The translations under genes were made by a program, and so were the position numbers. Positions 59,645-64,000 of a stretch of 64,000 nt of DNA are shown here, piece after piece. Source of the stretch: Leucaena leucocephala (Eukaryota > Streptophyta > Magnoliopsida > Fabales > Fabaceae). The stretch covers positions 28,479,001 to 28,543,000 of the forward strand of contig CM073519.1 of assembly GCA_037074615.1 (NCBI GenBank), read 5' to 3'. The notes beneath the pieces were generated by a model. That model ran no database searches and was not told where the DNA came from. It was given only the letters and a program-made list of their open reading frames with translations. Each line of letters begins with the position of its first letter. Position 1 is the first letter of the stretch.

Positions 59645-62600
59645 TGTCATATCCTTACTTTTAACCTCAATTATACTTGATTAGAAGTGATTGGAACCAA
59701 TTACATGATCATTTGCTTTGAAAACATCCATTTCCAAAAGATTTGCTCTCCGGTACTGTTCACTTTTACTGTTTATTTGGTAATTCCAGAACATGTACCC
59801 TACTTTGAAAATTCATAATTAATTGTAGAAAAATCTAAATAACATGGTTCCAATTTCTAATGAAATCTATTTCACATATCTTTGAGGGAAAAATATGAAA
59901 CTGAGGTTTTCTTGTCCCAATGAAATCAGTTTAATCGTTGAAAATCACTGTTCATTTGGTAAAATCTGGAAGTTCCAGTTTCTTTGCTTAACTTCAAAAA
60001 TTCATTTCTCTTTGGTTACTTATCCAAATGAACTGTGTTACCTATGGATTTGAAGCTTTAGACGTTATCTTTAAGTTCATAAAATTTCGTAGATAAACAC
60101 GTTCATTTGGTATATGAAATCTTTGTGTAACTGTCACTGCCTCTCAGCACTCGTTTTACTCAATTCCAGATCTTACTTCCAACTTTGGAAAATCATAACA
60201 ATTCAGATACTTATCCAAATGAGGCGTTCTTGGTGTTCATTTAAATCTCTGTGTCTTAAATTTAAGCAGCCCAAGTTTCAGATTAAAACTCGTTGATTTA
60301 GATGCCAAAAACATTGTCAAATCACCATGGCCTCAAAACAGGACTAGAGAAACATACACCATGCATACTAGCATATCATCCCATAGTGTCATGTAAGTCA
60401 TGTAGCTTATTATACAAACTTATTCATCAACATTTACTCTCCTCCCTTGAAAAGATCCAGCACCTAAAACATAGTTATGCATGTGGAAGGAATGAGATTT
60501 CATGGAAATCCCAATAGCAAGTTACACAAACTATAATATCATGCATGGGTAATTGTATGCTTAACATGTTATCATGAGATGGGAGCTACTTCATAATGGT
60601 ACATAAGCAAACTCTAACATGCATATTGTCATGACATAACTTGCAAGGAGTTGCAATCATTCATACTTCATCATAACATGATGACATAAGCTCAAGCTCA
60701 ACCAAACACCATAATCAACAAGCAAGCAAAACAATTAAACAAACATGAGTTATAGTTAGGTATCCTTGCTACCTCTTAGCTATCTTGGTCAAGACCTTCT
60801 TGAAGTGCTTTCCTTCCTTCACAAATGTCAAAACCTAGCCATCACAACATAATATCAAGTTACAACTCAACTTGAAACCAAATCCAAGACCAGGTTTTCA
60901 CTAGCTCCCTTTCTTTCTCTAATTTATGTTTCCTACTTCCACCTTTCCAAAATAAATTCTTATGGTTCATTTCCACATAATTTTTCATTTAGAATCCAAA
61001 TATGAAATCAGAATTTCCAAAATCAAAACATATCAATTGCTACAGTGACAAACCGAAATACATGCTCTTGTTTTCCAAAAATTCTCATTTTGATTCCAAT
61101 GCTTCCAATACTTGTTCTCCTACTTTATCCCCACACAACTTTCCATTTTAAACTCATTGGAAGCATCAAAATCATGAAATTCCATCATATGAACAGTACC
61201 ACGTACAGTACCAGCAAGAACACAAAACCCTAAATCCAAACATACTTGAATTCACAAGCTTATACCACTTGATTCTAGCTTGTTTAAGCTTGTCTAAACT
61301 ATCCATAACATAAAACTCATATTTTAACCACATATGAGCAGCACTTCCAGCAGTAACCATAAGGGAAATATAGCATGAAAACCCCTTAAAACCATGAGCT
61401 AACCTACTAGAACAAAGCTCAAGATCAAGGGAGATGATTACCTTGCTTGTTACTTCACTTTGGTTGCTTGTTTCTTGGTTGAATGGAAATTTTGCAAGAG
61501 TTTCCCTATGGTTCACCATGCATGCTGAAGTGATCTGAATAGGGGGGTATTTATAGAGAAATTTGGGTTGAAATGGATGGCCAAGATTGATTTGGTTACT
61601 ATTTGATCTAAAGGCTCACATTTAATCTTGGATTTAACTTTTTCATAAAAGAACAATTATGACATCATGTGGGACAGCTCATGGGACAACTAAGAGGGTT
61701 AGGTGGCGTGCTGCCCATGTCAAGAAGGTTCTGGAAAAATTCCAGTCCAATCCGGTACCGATCAGAGCAGTTTCACAACAACCGGACTGTTTTCTGTTCT
61801 GAATTTTTTTATAATATACCAGGATATGTATTATGTCCTGGAAATCAATATTTAGGCTTCTCATATAATTGAAAATGATATATTGAATATTTATCTGCCA
61901 TCCATTCCTTGAAAAATAACCAAAATACTCTTAGTGTCCTTTCCTGCGCTGTACTAACCCTAAGGGCAAAATTATCATTTCACACCTCTTTACACTGCCT
62001 CAGGGCATATATTGACTCTATATAATCATATTTATACTATGTCCCACGTTTTTGGCCGATCCATAATGACCAAAATGACCTCCATCCATCACTGGTACAG
62101 TATAGGCATCCAGGGGCATTTTCGTAATTTTACACTTTTCCTGGACTGCTCTGGCCTGTGGCCCATATAACTGTCCAGTCACCTTAATGGGCTCATGATA
62201 GTGTCATTTGGGCCTTATTATGGGCTTATTGCTTATATTGCCTTCATGGCCCAATTTACTGTACAACTCTCCCGATCATATTTATCGGGTATTTTATTTC
62301 ACTGTAAAATCCCGTATGGCTTCTACAGGATTCCTTTTCTAATTCTGTCAATTTTATAAATTCATATATTAAATATATGAATTTTCTATAAAGTCTCATC
62401 TAATTATGAGATCTCAAAAATACTACAATAATTCCTTCTGACTTCAGGAATTTATATCAATTAATCGGGACCTCAAATCAAAATTCTATGTTGCGTTAAA
62501 CTGACCGGAATATTTTTGTCTATCTACTGGTAAAATTTGGGTCTGATCTGATTCCGGGCATTTTTGGCCTGTTTTGGCTCAACTTTTCCATATTTACATT

Positions 62601-62854
62601 TAGGTCCCTTAACTTTTGAATAATTGCACTTTAGTCCCTGAACTTTCCATTAATTGCATTTAGGTCCCTCTTTTTATTTCTACTTCAACTTTTTGTCTTC
62701 AAACTTTTCAATTTGCATTTTGGTCCCTATTCTTTTCTTAGTTATTAATCCTTCCATTTCTTTTTGCAATCTGATACAGTTTATTCCAAGAATCTTATAT
62801 CTATTACAGATAAACTGTACAGGTACATCAGGTCAGAAAATTGGGGATATGACA
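59645..62854 (-). mobile_element. Solo LTR (family B) nested in P3
   Basis: In reverse it begins TGTCATATCCCCAATTTTC at 62854 and ends AAGTAAGGATATGACA at 59645; 3210 bases. The target duplication AAGAT is exact (59640-59644 and 62855-62859). Both LTR termini are intact TGTCATATCC/GGATATGACA inverted repeats, so this is among the youngest insertions here. TATA box at 61548-61556. Confidence 0.93.
61548..61556 (-). promoter_or_regulatory. Solo LTR TATA box (reverse)
   Basis: TATTTATAG preceded by GGGGGG. A 115-codon frame in reverse (61519-61172) starts about 30 bases downstream. Confidence 0.72.
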
Positions 62855-62859
62855 AAGAT

Positions 62860-64000
62860 AAAGAGATTAGAAGGCTAGGTAGACCCAAGAGAGATAGTAC
62901 AATAAGGGTATAAGATGGTAAAGTACTAGGGTTAGAGCCTATTAGCACTAGTGCTTCAGGTTTTTATCTGTGCTTTTGAGTTAAGCATGCTCAAGCAATC
63001 GTAGCCAATAACGGGTGACCCCCAGGGAAGTGATGAGAAAGGGTGTAAATGCCATAAAAGTTTGGCATAGATGAACAAAGTTATGTAACATTATAGAAAG
63101 AGCTATGAAAAGTTAGAAAGGGTTATGAACGGTAAGAGATTGGAACCCTTATGTGAAGTCCAAATAGAGTGGATTTGATAAGAAAGATTCAAATTACATA
63201 TTTATGTTAGGAGAAAGTTAGAAAGACTTAAAAGCAAGATCTTCCTCAGAGAGTTTTCTCAAAAACTAGCAAAGTTATAATTAAAGAGAATACTAGACTT
63301 ATGGTATCTCAGGATACGTCATGATACATAATGAGAAATATGTATTAAAAAGTACAATATGAAGTGGCCTTCTAGCTAGCTTTGTAAACAGATAGAGAGG
63401 CTCCCTTTTTGAAAGGGATAAGATGTTTGAATGTTATGTTATAGATGAAATAGCAAGAGGTTTCACTCCTTGCATGAAATGCTAGGCATTATGTTATATT
63501 TGTAAAATATGCTAAAGCTCCAAACATATAGTAGTGCAAGCTTCATCTGATAGAGATGTGCAAGCTTTGAGTATTAGAGCTGTGCATATTAAGGAAATGA
63601 ATGCTTGAGCTCCGATGTTAGAGCTTTGCATTCATAAGTAGGTATGTAGCCTACCACATATTGGCCAAGCATTATGCATGTTAGAGTATATGCTCCTATG
63701 TGCTCCTATTTAGTAGTAAAGTAAAGAAGAAAGAATAATGACGTAAGTCATCTCTTTGTATTATGATGAATTATTAAAAATGATATGAAGAAGTATGATG
63801 ATATGAAAGCAAAAAATGAAGATTTACGAATGTTAAGATAGTAATAAGATATATGTGCTATAAAGTATGATGAGTAGTTGACAGAAACTCCAGAATCTAG
63901 TAATATTTAAGAGAGATTAATATGAAAGGAATGGACACTACTCTCAATTCTAGTATGGTGAGAAGTCTTTATAGACATAGATGCATAGCAAGTAAGCAAG
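62860..64000 (+). mobile_element. P3 internal 3' region, continued
   Basis: Resumes AAAGAGATTAGAAGGCTAGG, matching P1 at 9890, and runs parallel to P1 up to about 10960. By comparison the polypurine tract and 3' LTR of P3 should begin about 240 bases past the window end. No coding frame is seen. Confidence 0.85.
63500..63720 (+). repeat. AGAGCT/GCAAGCTT degenerate repeat block in P3
   Basis: Units such as GTGCAAGCTTCATCTG, GTGCAAGCTTTGAGT, TTAGAGCTGTGCA and TTAGAGCTTTGCA, then TGCTCCTATG twice. Equivalent to 10390-10660. Confidence 0.62.

Noticed and set aside
1..64000. Host genes, tRNA or rRNA genes
   Set aside because: I found no multi-exon coding pattern, no conserved tRNA boxes outside the primer sites and no rRNA segment.

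Overview
The window is plant nuclear DNA, probably from a dicot: AT-rich and gene-poor. Almost all of it is nested, decayed LTR retrotransposons of related families, plus one broken endogenous pararetrovirus (Caulimoviridae type). I cannot name the species. I see no intact host gene, tRNA, rRNA or CRISPR. Nearly every open frame above 60 codons lies antisense or out of frame inside an LTR or a dead internal region.

The retrotransposons share a plan. LTRs are about 3.1-3.3 kb, begin TGTCATATCC-like and end GATGTTACA or GATATGACA-like. A conserved CTATAAATA box lies near mid-LTR. The primer-binding site resembles initiator tRNA-Met (TGGTATCAGARC). Next come an accessory frame ahead of gag, a decayed Ty3/Gypsy-type gag, a long non-coding stretch and a polypurine tract (AAGGGGGTAGAAA). 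I see no pol in any copy, so they look like gag-only, non-autonomous elements (TR-GAG or LARD type).

Layout. 1-14341: plus-strand element P1, its 5' LTR split by a solo LTR (205-3535). 14342-24100: minus-strand element M1, into which P1 inserted; M1 also carries an inverted pair of LTR pieces (17957-20568). 24111-28168: two more minus-strand LTR pieces. 28169-29640: AT-rich DNA I cannot assign. 29640-33704: pararetrovirus remnant (coat, protease, reverse transcriptase, RNase H). From 33705: plus-strand element P2, whose 5' LTR is split by a nearly complete minus-strand element M2 (34267-44346, exact 5-bp target duplication) and by an unrelated solo LTR (45263-47020). P2 internal sequence runs to 51096. 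51097-56710: two tandem LTRs. 56711-64000: internal region of P3, with the best gag, split by a minus-strand solo LTR (59645-62854, exact target duplication) and running off the window.

The order of events can be read from the nesting: M1, then P1 into it, then a solo LTR into P1; the pararetrovirus, then P2 into it, then M2 and the 1.76-kb LTR into P2; P3, then a solo LTR into it. The most distinctive signals are an accessory pre-gag frame shared by two element families and a degenerate GTCGTGAC array kept at the same place in four elements.
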